This document shows, in pieces, positions 24,501 through 34,362 of a DNA stretch of 64,000 nucleotides. Source of the DNA: Polaribacter sp. BM10 (GTDB lineage: Bacteria > Bacteroidota > Bacteroidia > Flavobacteriales > Flavobacteriaceae); NCBI RefSeq assembly GCF_002005425.1, contig NZ_CP019704.1, positions 2,562,001-2,626,000 on the forward strand, given 5' to 3'. Positions within the stretch are counted from its first letter, which is position 1. Each line of letters opens with the position of its first letter. The notes beneath the pieces are model-generated. The model saw only the letters and a program-made list of their open reading frames with translations. It did not search any database and had not been told where the DNA came from. The position numbers and the translations under genes were made by a program.

Positions 24501-27500
24501 GCTAGTTCATTATCGTTAACCACAGCTTCTCTTTCTATTTCTTGTAAGTGCATAAACATTTTTAATTGCTTAAAACGTCTTAAATCTACACTTATGTTTT
24601 TGTAAATAGCTCTTGTTTCTTCTGGTTCTAATCTAGTAACTTTTAGAGTAACCGATTGTTCGTTTTGCAATTGTACTGTTGTGCTACCTTGTAAACGCTC
24701 TCTTTCGATACCTGGTGGTTGTATATAACTTCCTTCATTTTGCTCTATACTTACAACACCAACTTCAAAATCATTTAGTTCGTCTTGGGTTAATTCTCTA
24801 TCTGGGTTTGTAGTTGGGTCTAAAGTTCTAACATACCTTCTCCAGTCACCTCTAACCAAATCTAATTCACCAAAACGTACTACCACTGGCATTCTAAAAT
24901 TGGTTAAAAACATTCTTACAAAACGAATACTATTAAAATCAGAAATGCCATTTACAGGCGTTCCGCTTCTTACCGGAACTCTAAATTGATACCATTTTGT
25001 TTGTTGGGTATTTCCGTTTTCTAAAGTAACTGTTGTTGTTTTTTCATCTACAATATAACCAACTCCTTTTCTTAAATCATTCTGATTCATAGAAATTCTA
25101 TACTCATAATAGCTTTCTACAGTATTCATTGTTTGATCTTTGTTGATGTCTTCTGTATCTGGATACGTTGTAGAAGATGTCGGGTAAGGTTCTGTAGATT
25201 GATTTAAGGTTGGCGAATTACCTTGAGTATTATTGTAGTCTTTATATCTAGTTATTAATGATGCGTTTATTGCGTCTAAATTTGATCCTCTAAAAAACTG
25301 AAAATTATCTGCCGCAGGATCTGTTAAATTTGCATATTGTCCAATTCCTGGTAAATTACGTTCTTCATCATCATTTAAACCATCAAAACCAATATCTTGG
25401 TTTGTTCTTGCATCATCTAATTCATTAAAAGCATAAATTATTGATGGATTTCTAGGAACATCTCCCCAAGTAGTTCTGTTAACATTATTACCATTAACTT
25501 TTAAACCATCTTCTGGTAAACCGTTTTCGTACATTTTACGGTTGTCTTTCAAAATATCTTCAGAAATATTACCAAGATTTATGTACAAATCTCCCACTTG
25601 ATTTGCTGGATTGTTTGGGTCTATGCCAGCAGGTAAACCTTCTTCATTTGTGATAGAGTAATTTTGATAAGGATCCATAATCCAGAATTGCATATACTCT
25701 ACATTTGCTTGATCAAAATTATTTGTTGTTAAAGGTCTCATAATTCCTCCCCATCTAGTTTCTGGGTTTGGTAATGTTACTTTATCGTTTTGTATTGTTG
25801 CTGCAGGATCATAATTATAAGAGCCTCTTTCTGCGGGAAAATAAGCTAAATCTAAAGTTCTAACTAAAGAGTTTTGCGTAATATCTAATTGTACATTAGG
25901 AAACAATTCTCTGTAATTAATTTGTCTTGTTTCTGCTCTAGAAAGTTCGTCGGCATCAATACTTGCAGGCGTATCACCAACACCGTAAAATATTTGATCT
26001 ACGCTATACCAAGCTAATTTTGCTCTTTTGTAATTGTAAGATAACCCATCACTTTCTCCGTTAAAGTTAGGAAAGTATTTAGGTGTACTCGCTTCATACC
26101 AATCTAACGAAGAAAGTAAACTAATTGGCACTTGCGACGCTTCAAAATCATCGATATAAGAAGTTGCTGCACCTGTTACGTCAATTCCGCTTGGTGTTCC
26201 AGGAATCAAATAAGCCATATCACCACGAACAGATAAATTAGAAGGCGCATCTGTATCTACAAACGGTAATTTGTTTGCCAGTTTTGTGAAATAAGGCACT
26301 TCTGTAGCATAATTAAAGTTAAACCCTAACATGGTGTTGTTAATAGGTTCTGCACCAAAATTAACTTTAGGTGTTAAAGGTCTTTCTTCGATATTTAGAT
26401 AAGTTGCACCAACCACAAAATCTTCAGAAAATTTGTGTTCTACATCAATACCAAAAAAAGTTTTTCTTTGCTGATTAAAAACAGCGTTATTTTCTGTAGA
26501 TACGCTAATAGGAACGCCAGAAGCTTGTAAACCCGGATCGATAATTTGTACTCTTCCTAAAGAATAATCTACAACATAATCTACACCTTCTACTAATTGT
26601 CTTCCGCCAGCAGAAACTCTAACAGAACCTCTAGGAACATTGAAAGCGCCAATTGGTATTCCACCAGAATTTTCTGATTTAAAATATCCCTTTAAAAAGT
26701 ATTTGTCTTTATTTTGAAAATTATTTTTAATGTTGATTTTAGTGTTTAAATACAACTCTTTAAATATAAAACCTTCATCTGCAGGGTTTGTTAATTCGTC
26801 TGCTAAATCGTTACCAAAAGGTTCTGGTTCTGGAAAAAAGATAAATCCGTTTTCAGAATTTACGGTAATTCCTTCTACATAATCAAAAAAACCATCTGGC
26901 GATCTAAACTGACTTTGATCTAATTGATCTAGTTTTAAAACTTGTAATAAAGGTAGGTTAGAAATACCTACGGTTGCGGCATTTTGTAAAACATTAGAAG
27001 GTATACCTGTTTGATCGTCTCTGTATTGAATTTCGAAACGGAAACCATCTTGAGTTAATGGAAAAGCGCCTAAAGCATATACGTTCTTCATCATTAAACG
27101 CCAAGTAGGAAAAGCTTCATCTTCTCCGGTAGTTACATTTGTTCTTTTTGTTTGTAAGATTTCTGATCGTAATAACTTTACCGCTAAATTGTTAGGTGCT
27201 TGTATACCATCATTAGAAAACTCACCAACTTTAAAAGAGTTTTTTGTACTTCCTGTTACGTTACCCGCTACTGTATATTCATAAGCAACAGCTAAAACTT
27301 CACCATCATTTAATCTTCTATTTAAAGAAATAAAACCTAATTGCGAATTTAGTCGATATTCGTTTGCATCTAATTTTCTTGCATTTTCTAAGACCGAATA
27401 ATTAGTTCCGTTTTGCATGTTGTATGGTTGTAAAGAGCTATCAACAGTAGAAATATCTCTTATACCGCCTGCAGGAATAATTTCTGTGCCAATTCTATTT

Positions 27501-28678
27501 GCACCATTAAAAGGTAAATTATTGCCAGCAACTTGTGGCTGTGTAATTGCAGGGTTTAATACAACACCATTTTCATCAACCAAAACTTGGTTTTCCGATT
27601 CGCCAATATCAGCAAATGCAACAATACTTCTGTAATCTTCTGTACTTGCGTTTCTATTCGTTATCCAAACTTCTACTCTTGTTATATTAATTGGGCTATT
27701 AATTAACGGATAGTTTTTAAGCGAATTTGCATAATTATCGATAAAATATTGCGATAAGAAAAAGTGTCTGTCATTATCGTAATCTGTAGTTCTTAATTCG
27801 AAAGGTTGTATTGATGCACCGCCTTCTGCAACAACGGTTTTACTTTCTGAGTTTTGCTGAGAAAACACTGCAGTAATATTGGTGTTACCAAACTTTAAAT
27901 CGGTTTTTACACCAAATAAACTTTGGGCTCCGTTTATTAAAGAGTTTTTAATTGGCATAGATACATTACCAGCTTCTAAACCCTGTATGATGTCGTCTTC
28001 GTTTGGTTCGAAACCAACTTTAACTAAATTTTGAAAATCGAAAGAGGCTTGTGTATCGTAATTTGCTGTAAACTCTAATCTACTACCAACTTTAGCTCTT
28101 ATACTTGCGTTAATTTGCTGATCAAAATCAAAAGTGAAATTACTTCTATTTTCTTCAGATATTTGCGGATTATCTGTGTTTTGATAGATAAAACCTAACT
28201 TTAAATTTAAACTACCAGTTGGTGTTACTTTTACTTCTGTACCGCCAAAAATGGTTTCGAAAAACTTGTTGTTTACATAATAAGTTGGCAATAAATCTTT
28301 TTGTGCTTCTTTAGAACCTTTTTTCTTACCATTGGTTGCACTCACTTTATCTTTAAAGTAAAGTAACATGTCTCTTTTTAATCGATATTCTTGGTATTCT
28401 CTAGGCGATAAATAGATAGGAGTTCTTGTGTAGTAATTCCCAATTTTTTCTAAAATTATATATTTATTTAAAACTTTATCAAAAATGATTTCTTTTTTAG
28501 ATAAGTCATCTAAATATAAACCACCTTTTTGGGTGCTTTTAAAATCGTAACGTAAATCTACTTTGTCTTTGTTAACTTTTGTTGAGTCTTTTTCTGTAGT
28601 GTCTTGAGCATAAGTAGATAAACTTACCTTTAAGATAATTGCTATTAATAAAAACGTATTTTTAAAAATTGTACCCAA
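21563..28678 (-). CDS. sprA: Type IX secretion translocon SprA (Sov)
   Basis: A 2371-residue outer-membrane protein, the largest gene of the window. SprA is the 36-strand barrel through which type IX substrates leave the cell, needed for gliding adhesin export. It has a signal peptide (TFLLIAIILKVSLSTYAQ), the conserved N-terminal KSTQKGGLYLDDL and the family segments YTRTPIYLSPREYQEYRL, SRLEFTANYDTQASFDFQN, SQLGFISLNRRLNDGEVLAV and SYIDDFEASQVPISLLS, with a C-terminus of alternating aromatic strands ending RQAINGGFNIIYNLGGN. Length matches other flavobacterial SprA (about 2400). ruvA ends 4 bp upstream of its start, gcvH follows: the conserved order. Confidence 0.95.
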   Translation of the reverse strand: MGTIFKNTFLLIAIILKVSLSTYAQDTTEKDSTKVNKDKVDLRYDFKSTQKGGLYLDDLSKKEIIFDKVLNKYIILEKIGNYYTRTPIYLSPREYQEYRLKRDMLLYFKDKVSATNGKKKGSKEAQKDLLPTYYVNNKFFETIFGGTEVKVTPTGSLNLKLGFIYQNTDNPQISEENRSNFTFDFDQQINASIRAKVGSRLEFTANYDTQASFDFQNLVKVGFEPNEDDIIQGLEAGNVSMPIKNSLINGAQSLFGVKTDLKFGNTNITAVFSQQNSESKTVVAEGGASIQPFELRTTDYDNDRHFFLSQYFIDNYANSLKNYPLINSPINITRVEVWITNRNASTEDYRSIVAFADIGESENQVLVDENGVVLNPAITQPQVAGNNLPFNGANRIGTEIIPAGGIRDISTVDSSLQPYNMQNGTNYSVLENARKLDANEYRLNSQLGFISLNRRLNDGEVLAVAYEYTVAGNVTGSTKNSFKVGEFSNDGIQAPNNLAVKLLRSEILQTKRTNVTTGEDEAFPTWRLMMKNVYALGAFPLTQDGFRFEIQYRDDQTGIPSNVLQNAATVGISNLPLLQVLKLDQLDQSQFRSPDGFFDYVEGITVNSENGFIFFPEPEPFGNDLADELTNPADEGFIFKELYLNTKINIKNNFQNKDKYFLKGYFKSENSGGIPIGAFNVPRGSVRVSAGGRQLVEGVDYVVDYSLGRVQIIDPGLQASGVPISVSTENNAVFNQQRKTFFGIDVEHKFSEDFVVGATYLNIEERPLTPKVNFGAEPINNTMLGFNFNYATEVPYFTKLANKLPFVDTDAPSNLSVRGDMAYLIPGTPSGIDVTGAATSYIDDFEASQVPISLLSSLDWYEASTPKYFPNFNGESDGLSYNYKRAKLAWYSVDQIFYGVGDTPASIDADELSRAETRQINYRELFPNVQLDITQNSLVRTLDLAYFPAERGSYNYDPAATIQNDKVTLPNPETRWGGIMRPLTTNNFDQANVEYMQFWIMDPYQNYSITNEEGLPAGIDPNNPANQVGDLYINLGNISEDILKDNRKMYENGLPEDGLKVNGNNVNRTTWGDVPRNPSIIYAFNELDDARTNQDIGFDGLNDDEERNLPGIGQYANLTDPAADNFQFFRGSNLDAINASLITRYKDYNNTQGNSPTLNQSTEPYPTSSTTYPDTEDINKDQTMNTVESYYEYRISMNQNDLRKGVGYIVDEKTTTVTLENGNTQQTKWYQFRVPVRSGTPVNGISDFNSIRFVRMFLTNFRMPVVVRFGELDLVRGDWRRYVRTLDPTTNPDRELTQDELNDFEVGVVSIEQNEGSYIQPPGIERERLQGSTTVQLQNEQSVTLKVTRLEPEETRAIYKNISVDLRRFKQLKMFMHLQEIEREAVVNDNELAAVIRLGTDLNENFYQIELPLKVTKNGTSALDIWPEANNLDAFLETFGKIKLERNNVNFPVNEIYQSQEQDPDLPYTISVKGNPTLAQLRTIMLGLKNISLSPRSAEVWFNELRSAGFDNKGGWAAVVNADANFADVANVSLAGSMSTIGFGNVEDRVNQRSLDETKQYDVATTVNLGKVLTPKKWGIQLPMSYSIGEKFIDPKYDPQYQDVTLEDALEQNPNSEFSRDYTKRTSISFINVKKNRNPNSTKKPKFYDVENVSVSYAHNKEFHRDYNIQKYVNENVVAGATYNYNFQPKSIEPFKNIGFLQSKYLKLIKDINFNPIPSTVAVNSRINRNFTEQQSRNLVAGLSDQPALKQRRFLFDWDYTVGFDLTKSLQFNFNATNSYIYDTFDTNEDIQIFDDFFNTGRANHYHQKLNGTYQLPINKVPFLSWVKADYAYTADFDWQAAAQSTIDVDGTDVAYVDLVGNVVQNSNTHNLNTTLTFDKFYKSLGFEKLLLSKNQRKNAKGIFGSGLPPAPGRVNSKKKLSVGKQILKGVYDLVTSVKQGKISYSENNGQFLPGYTEDIGFLGGAPTSFAFGSQVDIRNKALQNGWLVGPRDPDNSEYYNKTYSRTHYNKLDYTFTVKPFKDLNIDVRGNKIKTRDLSQQLDVIENGTTNGALDFSAPAFETGNFSTSHSMIATAFKNGDALFETMRTYRSAISERLAEENGGNATNYGSNSQQVLLPAFMAAYSGSSPDKVSTSLFRNIPIPNWTLRYTGLMKLDFFKKNFSNFVVSHGYKSSYTVSSFTNNLQYDSNNPLSTINSSGNYEPELLISAATLVDEFSPLIKVDMKMRNSFSLRGEVKRDRTLTMNFNNSTLTDIKGTEYIFGLGYVFKDVKVNTRFTGKKTTLKGDVNLRADVSLRDNLTQIRSVDEDNNQISGGQRLFSIKFTADYRLSANLTASFYYNHQTSRYAISTTFPRQAINGGFNIIYNLGGN

Positions 28679-28682
28679 TTGA

Positions 28683-29264
28683 TTATAAACTTTTTAAGGC
28701 TAATTTTATAATTTTTTCTACAGAAGCATCTGTATGTTCTTTTAAAATTGCTGTTATTATTTTGTCTGATTGTTTTCTTTGAAAGCCTAAAACTTCTAAA
28801 GCAGATAACGCTTCTTCTTTGTTTGTATTGCTTACTGTTACAGAAACTTCGTCGATATCGAAAGTCTTTAAGATTTTATCTTTTAAATCTACAATAACTC
28901 TTTGGGCTGTTTTTGCACCAATACCTTTTACAGATTGTATTAATTTTACGTCTTCTGATGCTATTGCTTGTTGTATTTCTTCCGAAGTCATAGAAGACAA
29001 CATTGTTCTAGCAATGCTTGGGCCTACACCAGATACAGAAATTAAGAATTTAAATACGGCTCTTTCTGTTTTATTGATAAATCCAAAAAGTGTATGCGCA
29101 TCTTCTCTTATAGAAAGATGCGTATACAGAACTATATTTTCATCTGCAGGCAATGCAGAAAATGTATTTAGAGAAATATGAAGTAAATAACCAACACCGT
29201 TACAATCTACTACAACTTCGGTTGGGCTTTTTTCTACGAGTCTTCCTCTAACTTGTGTAATCAT
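28683..29264 (-). CDS. ruvA: Holliday junction DNA helicase subunit RuvA
   Basis: A 193-residue protein of three domains: OB fold (MITQVRGRLVEKSPTEVVVD), a double helix-hairpin-helix region (FLISVSGVGPSIARTMLSSM, LIQSVKGIGAKTAQRVIVDL) that grips DNA, and a C-terminal UBA-like domain (EALSALEVLGFQRKQSDKII) that binds RuvB. RuvA tetramers bind four-way junctions and load RuvB in recombination repair. It sits between maeB and sprA on the same strand, 4 bp from sprA. Confidence 0.96.
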   Translation of the reverse strand: MITQVRGRLVEKSPTEVVVDCNGVGYLLHISLNTFSALPADENIVLYTHLSIREDAHTLFGFINKTERAVFKFLISVSGVGPSIARTMLSSMTSEEIQQAIASEDVKLIQSVKGIGAKTAQRVIVDLKDKILKTFDIDEVSVTVSNTNKEEALSALEVLGFQRKQSDKIITAILKEHTDASVEKIIKLALKSL

Positions 29265-29300
29265 AAAATTATCTTTTTCAGGCTTCTAAAATACTACTTT

Positions 29301-31583
29301 TTATTTGTTGTTTCTTTTTTCTTTTTGTTGTGCATCTACAACAGCTAATGCTGCCATATTTACCATCTCATCTACACTAGAACCTAATTGTAAAATATGT
29401 ACTGGTTTGTTAAAACCTAAAATTACAGGTCCAATAGATTCTGCACCTTCTACTTGCTTTAATAATTTGTAAGTAATATTTGCAGATTCTAAGTTAGGAA
29501 AAATTAAAACATTTACTTTTTTACCATTTAATTTAGAAAACGGAAATTCTTTAGCAAGCATTTCAGAGTTTAAAGCAAAGTCTGCTTGTACTTCTCCGTC
29601 TATAACCGTTTCTGGAAAGTGACGATGCACATAAGATACCGCTTCTCTAATTTTTTTAGAAGTTTCTGAAGTTGAAGATCCAAAGTTAGAGTAAGATAAC
29701 ATGGCAATATTTGGTTTCATACCAAACATGTTTACAAATTTACCTGTCATTTGAGCAATTTTAGCCAATTCTTTAGCCGAAGGATTTTGGTTAATGGTTG
29801 TATCTGCTAAAAACAAAGGTCCTTGTTTTGTTAACATTAAATTACAAGCTGCAATTTTAGTAACATCTTTATCTCTTTCTATTAACTCTAACATTGGTTT
29901 TACAACCGTTGGGTAAGGTCTAGAATATCCGGTAATTAAAGCATCTGCTTCACCTTCATTTACCATCATTGCTGCAAAATAATTACGTTCTCGCATTAAT
30001 TTTTTAGCTTCAGAAAAAGTTCTACCTTTTCTTTGACGTGTTTTCCAGTAAGCTTCTCCAAAACGGATTCTTCTTTCTTTTTCTTCGTCTGTTTTAGGAT
30101 CTATAATTTGCACATCTGCAGTAAAACCGATTTCTTCTTTCAGTTCTAGAATTACTTCTTTTCGTCCTAATAAAATTACTTTTCCTAATTTTTCTTCGTG
30201 AACTCTTTGTGCTGCTTTTAAAACATCTAAATGATCTGCCTCTGCAAAAACTACACGTTTAGGATTGCTTTTTGCTCTGTTGTGTAAAAGTCTAATTTCT
30301 TTACTACCAGAACCCGAACGCTCCATTAATTCTTCTCTATATCTATCCCAATCTGAAATTGGTTCTAGAGCAACACCAGAATCCATTGCTGCTTTTGCAA
30401 TTGCTGGTGGAATTTCATAAATTAATCTTGGATCAAAAGGTTTTGGGATGATGTATTCTTTCCCATAAGTTAAGCTTACTTCATCATACACAATATTTAC
30501 CTGTTCTGGTACAGATTTTTTTGCCAAGTCTGCTAATGCATGCACTGCGGCAAGCTTCATTTCTTCGTTAATTTTTGTAGCTCTTACATCTAAAGCTCCT
30601 CTAAAAATAAAAGGAAAACCAAGTACATTGTTAACTTGATTAGGATGGTCTGATCTACCGGTTGCCATAATTATATCTTTTCTTGTGGCTATGGCAACAT
30701 CATATTCTATTTCTGGTACGGGGTTTGCCATTGCAAACACAATTGGGTTTTTTGCCATTGATAAAAGCATTTCTGGCGAAACAATATTCCCTTTTGATAA
30801 ACCAATAAATACATCAGAATCTTGCATTGCTTCTTCTAAAGTATTAAGATCTCTGTCGGTTGCAAATTCTTCTTTTTGAGAAGTTAAGTTGCCTCTATCT
30901 TTTCTAATAACTCCTTTACTGTCGCACATTACAACATTTTCTCTTTTTACACCTAATTTTAAGTATAAACGAGTACAAGAAATTGCAGCGGCACCGGCAC
31001 CATTTACTACAATTTTAACTTTACTAATGTCTTTTTCTGTAATATCGATGGCATTTTTTAAAGCAGCTGCAGAAATTATTGCAGTACCATGTTGGTCATC
31101 ATGCATTACCGGAATGTCTAACTCTTCTTTTAACCTTCTCTCGATTTCAAAAGCTTCTGGAGCTTTAATATCTTCCAAATTAATTCCTCCAAAAGTAGGA
31201 GCAATTGCCTTAACCGTTTGTATAAATTGATCTACGTCTGTAGCGTCTACTTCAATATCAAAAACATCAATATCTGCAAAAATTTTAAAAAGTAATCCTT
31301 TACCTTCCATTACAGGTTTAGAGGCATCTGGGCCAATATCACCCAAACCTAAAACTGCTGTACCATTAGATATTACAGCTACTAGGTTTCCTTTTGCAGT
31401 ATATTTATAAACGTTATTTTTATCTTTTGCAATTTCTAAACAAGGTTCTGCTACACCAGGAGAATACGCTAAAGCTAAATCGTGCTGTGTTGCGTATTTT
31501 TTTGTAGGAACAACCGCAATTTTTCCTGGTTTTGGTTTTGCATGATATACTAAGGCTTCGTGTCTTTTTCTAGAATCACTCAT
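29301..31583 (-). CDS. maeB: NADP-dependent malic enzyme with phosphotransacetylase-like domain
   Basis: A 760-residue two-domain protein. Residues ~1-430 are the malic enzyme part ([73 protein letters not shown] for NADP). The C-terminal ~325 residues resemble phosphate acetyltransferase ([34 protein letters not shown]), a regulatory module in MaeB. The enzyme decarboxylates malate to pyruvate with NADP reduction. The ATG at 31583 ([11 protein letters not shown]) is chosen over one at 31610, because the promoter motif TATCTTTG (reverse of 31612-31619) abuts the upstream ATG. Confidence 0.93.
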   Translation of the reverse strand: MSDSRKRHEALVYHAKPKPGKIAVVPTKKYATQHDLALAYSPGVAEPCLEIAKDKNNVYKYTAKGNLVAVISNGTAVLGLGDIGPDASKPVMEGKGLLFKIFADIDVFDIEVDATDVDQFIQTVKAIAPTFGGINLEDIKAPEAFEIERRLKEELDIPVMHDDQHGTAIISAAALKNAIDITEKDISKVKIVVNGAGAAAISCTRLYLKLGVKRENVVMCDSKGVIRKDRGNLTSQKEEFATDRDLNTLEEAMQDSDVFIGLSKGNIVSPEMLLSMAKNPIVFAMANPVPEIEYDVAIATRKDIIMATGRSDHPNQVNNVLGFPFIFRGALDVRATKINEEMKLAAVHALADLAKKSVPEQVNIVYDEVSLTYGKEYIIPKPFDPRLIYEIPPAIAKAAMDSGVALEPISDWDRYREELMERSGSGSKEIRLLHNRAKSNPKRVVFAEADHLDVLKAAQRVHEEKLGKVILLGRKEVILELKEEIGFTADVQIIDPKTDEEKERRIRFGEAYWKTRQRKGRTFSEAKKLMRERNYFAAMMVNEGEADALITGYSRPYPTVVKPMLELIERDKDVTKIAACNLMLTKQGPLFLADTTINQNPSAKELAKIAQMTGKFVNMFGMKPNIAMLSYSNFGSSTSETSKKIREAVSYVHRHFPETVIDGEVQADFALNSEMLAKEFPFSKLNGKKVNVLIFPNLESANITYKLLKQVEGAESIGPVILGFNKPVHILQLGSSVDEMVNMAALAVVDAQQKEKRNNK

Positions 31584-31611
31584 ATAATATTTGTTTGCTT
31601 GTTTAAGCATA

Positions 31612-31619
31612 CAAAGATA
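31612..31619 (-). promoter_or_regulatory. -7 promoter motif of maeB
   Basis: TATCTTTG on the minus strand, matching TAnnTTTG, about 28 bp before the chosen ATG. It supports the downstream start, because the other ATG lies one base after the motif. Confidence 0.55.
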
Positions 31620-31675
31620 GGGTTTTCAATGAAAGACCATATTAAATAACAAAGAATAATCAATTCTAGAGTTGT

Positions 31676-33412
31676 TTAAAAAACCAGTTCTGTAATCTTA
31701 TTGTTTTCTGAATAATTTATAGAAAAATTTAAAGAACTTAAATTGGCAGATAATCTTGCAAACTCATTCTTGTTTGTCCATGTAATTTCTAATTCATTTT
31801 CTTTGGAAGTACTACAAGATATTTTACCTAAAAAAGCGTTAGAAGTATTTCTTAAACGCATAAGTTTAAGTTGGTTTTTAACAATATCTTTTTTTAAGCC
31901 TTCTTCGATGTCTTTATTTGAAAGGGTTGTTCTGTTTATTTCTTTATGACCACCGCTTCCGCCTTTATCTGCGGCAGCATAATTATTTTTACCAGCAAAA
32001 ATATCTAAATACCAAACCTGAGGAATACCTGGCATAAATAATTGAATTGCTCTAGCTAATAATAATTTTTCTTCACTTTCGCCTAGAGCGCTAAAGAATG
32101 TTGCATTTATTTGGTAGTAAGATATTTTTTTTCCTGAAGGATCATATAAATTTTTTACTCTTCCGCCTCGATCCATAATTGTATTCATTATAGTTTCGAT
32201 TTCGGCGTCTTTTAGTAAACCTTTATTGTAATTACCGTTAACTTCTTTTCCTTTTAAATCTAAAACAGGTATACCGTCATGACAACCTAACATATTAACG
32301 GTTTTATAATTTTTAGTAATAATTTCGTCTATCCAAGTTAAAAGCGCTTTGTTGTTTGCTTTTTCTAGGGTGTGAATCATTAAACCAGGTAAGAAAAAAT
32401 CATAAATTTGGTAGGATTCTTTTGCAACTTCATCATGTAAATTTAAACCATATTCTGCATGAATTTCTGGTAATAAAACAAGGTCGTTTTTTTTAGCAAT
32501 TTCATTAATTCTATCTAAATATGTCCAAGTACCAGGTTTGTTAAAAAAATTTGTTTGTCCTATTTCTTTGTGTAAATAAGCAAAAGCATCTAATCTTAAA
32601 ATTTTACAACCAAAACTTTTAACTTTGGCCAAAGTTTCTTCGTAAAACTGCCAAACAAGCTCAGATTTTGCATTCACATCCATCTGACCTAAATAGGTTG
32701 CTTTTTGATTAACAAAGTTTAAAACATCATTTTTAAACTCATTAAAATCATCAAAATTAATAGTTGATAAATCTTGATTAGCGTCTAATGCTGTGTTTAT
32801 TTTTTCTGAAATTATTGCAGCCTTGTTTAAAGGTAAACTAGTGATTTTACATATTTCTTCAGAAGAAATTTTATGATATGTTATGTCTTGATAAAAAGTG
32901 TTCCAATAAGGTTTTTTAGTGCCGTCTGGAAAAGGAACCTTTAATATTGGAAGGCCAGATTTTCTCATGAACAATTTATCTAAAAATTCTTTTTTAGGAA
33001 TTATTATATCATCTTCATTTTTTGTTCCGTTACCTTTCCAAAAAGAATTCCAATTGATAAAAAAGTCTTTGTATTTAGATTTTTCTCCGTTTTTTAATAA
33101 ATCTTTAAATTGAGGTGAAGCTACAGATAAATGATTTAAAACGATATCGAATTTTAGCATTATGTTTAGTTCTTCTAAAGCTTTTAAATCATCTTTAGAA
33201 ACCAAATTAGTATTTAAATTGTAATCGATTATAGAGAAACCTCTATCTAAATCGCTATTAAAAAATGTGGGTAAAATGTAGAATAAAGAGAAAACATCTT
33301 TAAACTCTGGCATTTTAAGCATATTAATAGTGTCTGCTAATTTCTCTCCAATACTATCCGGGTATGCGTTTAACATAACTCCGTTAAAAGTTTTATTTTC
33401 TTCTAGCTTCAT
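31676..33412 (-). CDS. GH13_18 glycoside phosphorylase, probably sucrose phosphorylase
   Basis: A 578-residue alpha-amylase superfamily enzyme. The sequence FYILPTFFNSDLDRGFSIIDY, with the early LPxF and DRGF signature, and LKFDIVLNHLSVASPQFKDL mark subfamily GH13_18 (sucrose, sucrose-6-phosphate and glucosylglycerate phosphorylases). The nucleophile Asp is in KILRLDAFAYLHKE, acid/base Glu in LLPEIHAEYG and the transition-state Asp in LGCHDGIPVLDLKG. Such enzymes convert a disaccharide plus phosphate to glucose-1-phosphate plus the released moiety. With a PfkB kinase next to it and an SLC45-like transporter, sucrose is the likeliest substrate, but glucosylglycerate cannot be excluded. Cytoplasmic; no signal peptide. 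Last gene of the sugar locus. Confidence 0.78.
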   Translation of the reverse strand: MKLEENKTFNGVMLNAYPDSIGEKLADTINMLKMPEFKDVFSLFYILPTFFNSDLDRGFSIIDYNLNTNLVSKDDLKALEELNIMLKFDIVLNHLSVASPQFKDLLKNGEKSKYKDFFINWNSFWKGNGTKNEDDIIIPKKEFLDKLFMRKSGLPILKVPFPDGTKKPYWNTFYQDITYHKISSEEICKITSLPLNKAAIISEKINTALDANQDLSTINFDDFNEFKNDVLNFVNQKATYLGQMDVNAKSELVWQFYEETLAKVKSFGCKILRLDAFAYLHKEIGQTNFFNKPGTWTYLDRINEIAKKNDLVLLPEIHAEYGLNLHDEVAKESYQIYDFFLPGLMIHTLEKANNKALLTWIDEIITKNYKTVNMLGCHDGIPVLDLKGKEVNGNYNKGLLKDAEIETIMNTIMDRGGRVKNLYDPSGKKISYYQINATFFSALGESEEKLLLARAIQLFMPGIPQVWYLDIFAGKNNYAAADKGGSGGHKEINRTTLSNKDIEEGLKKDIVKNQLKLMRLRNTSNAFLGKISCSTSKENELEITWTNKNEFARLSANLSSLNFSINYSENNKITELVF

Positions 33413-33419
33413 TTGTTTA

Positions 33420-34358
33420 TTATTCTAAAAGTTTAGATAAAATATTAATATTGTCTGGTAATCTACCTACGTTTTGTAATTTTAATGCCGCAAGTTGTAA
33501 TGCTACTTTTAAACACTCTTCTATTGGTTTTTCTTTTATGTAAGCAAATAAAAAGCCCGACCAAAAAGCATCTCCTGCACCCGTTGTATCCATTACTTTG
33601 TCAACTTTAATGGCAGGTAAAGTAATTACCTTTTTGTTTTTTTGAGATAATTTTACACCATCTTGACCTAAAGTTAAGCAAACTGTATCTACATTTAAAT
33701 CATGAAAAAACTTAAAAATTTGATCATGAGGAAGTTCTTTTTCAAAAAGTCGTAGCATATCATCTTCGCTAATTTTTATTAACGGATTTAATTTACAGTA
33801 AGCTTCAATTACTTTAAAAGCTTGATCTCTACTTTCCCAAAGTTTCTTTGCGTAATTTAAATCGATGCTTAATTTACAACCTAATTTATATGCTTCTTCT
33901 GCTTTTTTTAGAATTGTACTTTGTGCAGGTTCTTTACTTAAAGCAAAACAAGTAGTATGAAATATTTTTGAATCTGATAATGTTTCTTTAGATATTTGAT
34001 CTTTAGTGATATATCTGTCGGCATCTCTAAAAGGTATAAAATCGGGAGTTCCTTCAGATTTTGAAACAAATATTACACTTGTTGGTTTGTTTTCTAAAAC
34101 CTTTATATTTTCTATATTAACACCAACTTCTTTTAATCTTTTAAAAATGTATTCGCCAAAACCGTCGTTACCAACGGTAGAAACCATTACAGGTTTAAGC
34201 CCTAATCTTGCTGCATTCATTGCTACATTTGTAGGCGAACCACCAAGATATCTATGGTAGTCTCTTGTATTGTTAATTAAAACACCTGTTTGATGACCAA
34301 TAAAATCTACGAGTACTTCACCAACACATAAAATGTCTATATTTCTATTATTGTTCAA
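33420..34358 (-). CDS. PfkB family carbohydrate kinase, probable fructokinase
   Basis: A 312-residue ribokinase-fold sugar kinase. N-terminal ILCVGEVLVDFIG and GGSPTNVAMNAARLGL contact the sugar; the C-terminal DTTGAGDAFWSGFLFAY holds the catalytic base Asp and the anion hole. In a locus with a sucrose phosphorylase-like enzyme the kinase would phosphorylate the fructose set free. Specificity is inferred from context. Separated by only 4 bp from the MFS transporter and 7 bp from the phosphorylase, so a single operon. Confidence 0.87.
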   Translation of the reverse strand: MNNNRNIDILCVGEVLVDFIGHQTGVLINNTRDYHRYLGGSPTNVAMNAARLGLKPVMVSTVGNDGFGEYIFKRLKEVGVNIENIKVLENKPTSVIFVSKSEGTPDFIPFRDADRYITKDQISKETLSDSKIFHTTCFALSKEPAQSTILKKAEEAYKLGCKLSIDLNYAKKLWESRDQAFKVIEAYCKLNPLIKISEDDMLRLFEKELPHDQIFKFFHDLNVDTVCLTLGQDGVKLSQKNKKVITLPAIKVDKVMDTTGAGDAFWSGFLFAYIKEKPIEECLKVALQLAALKLQNVGRLPDNINILSKLLE

Positions 34359-34362
34359 AATT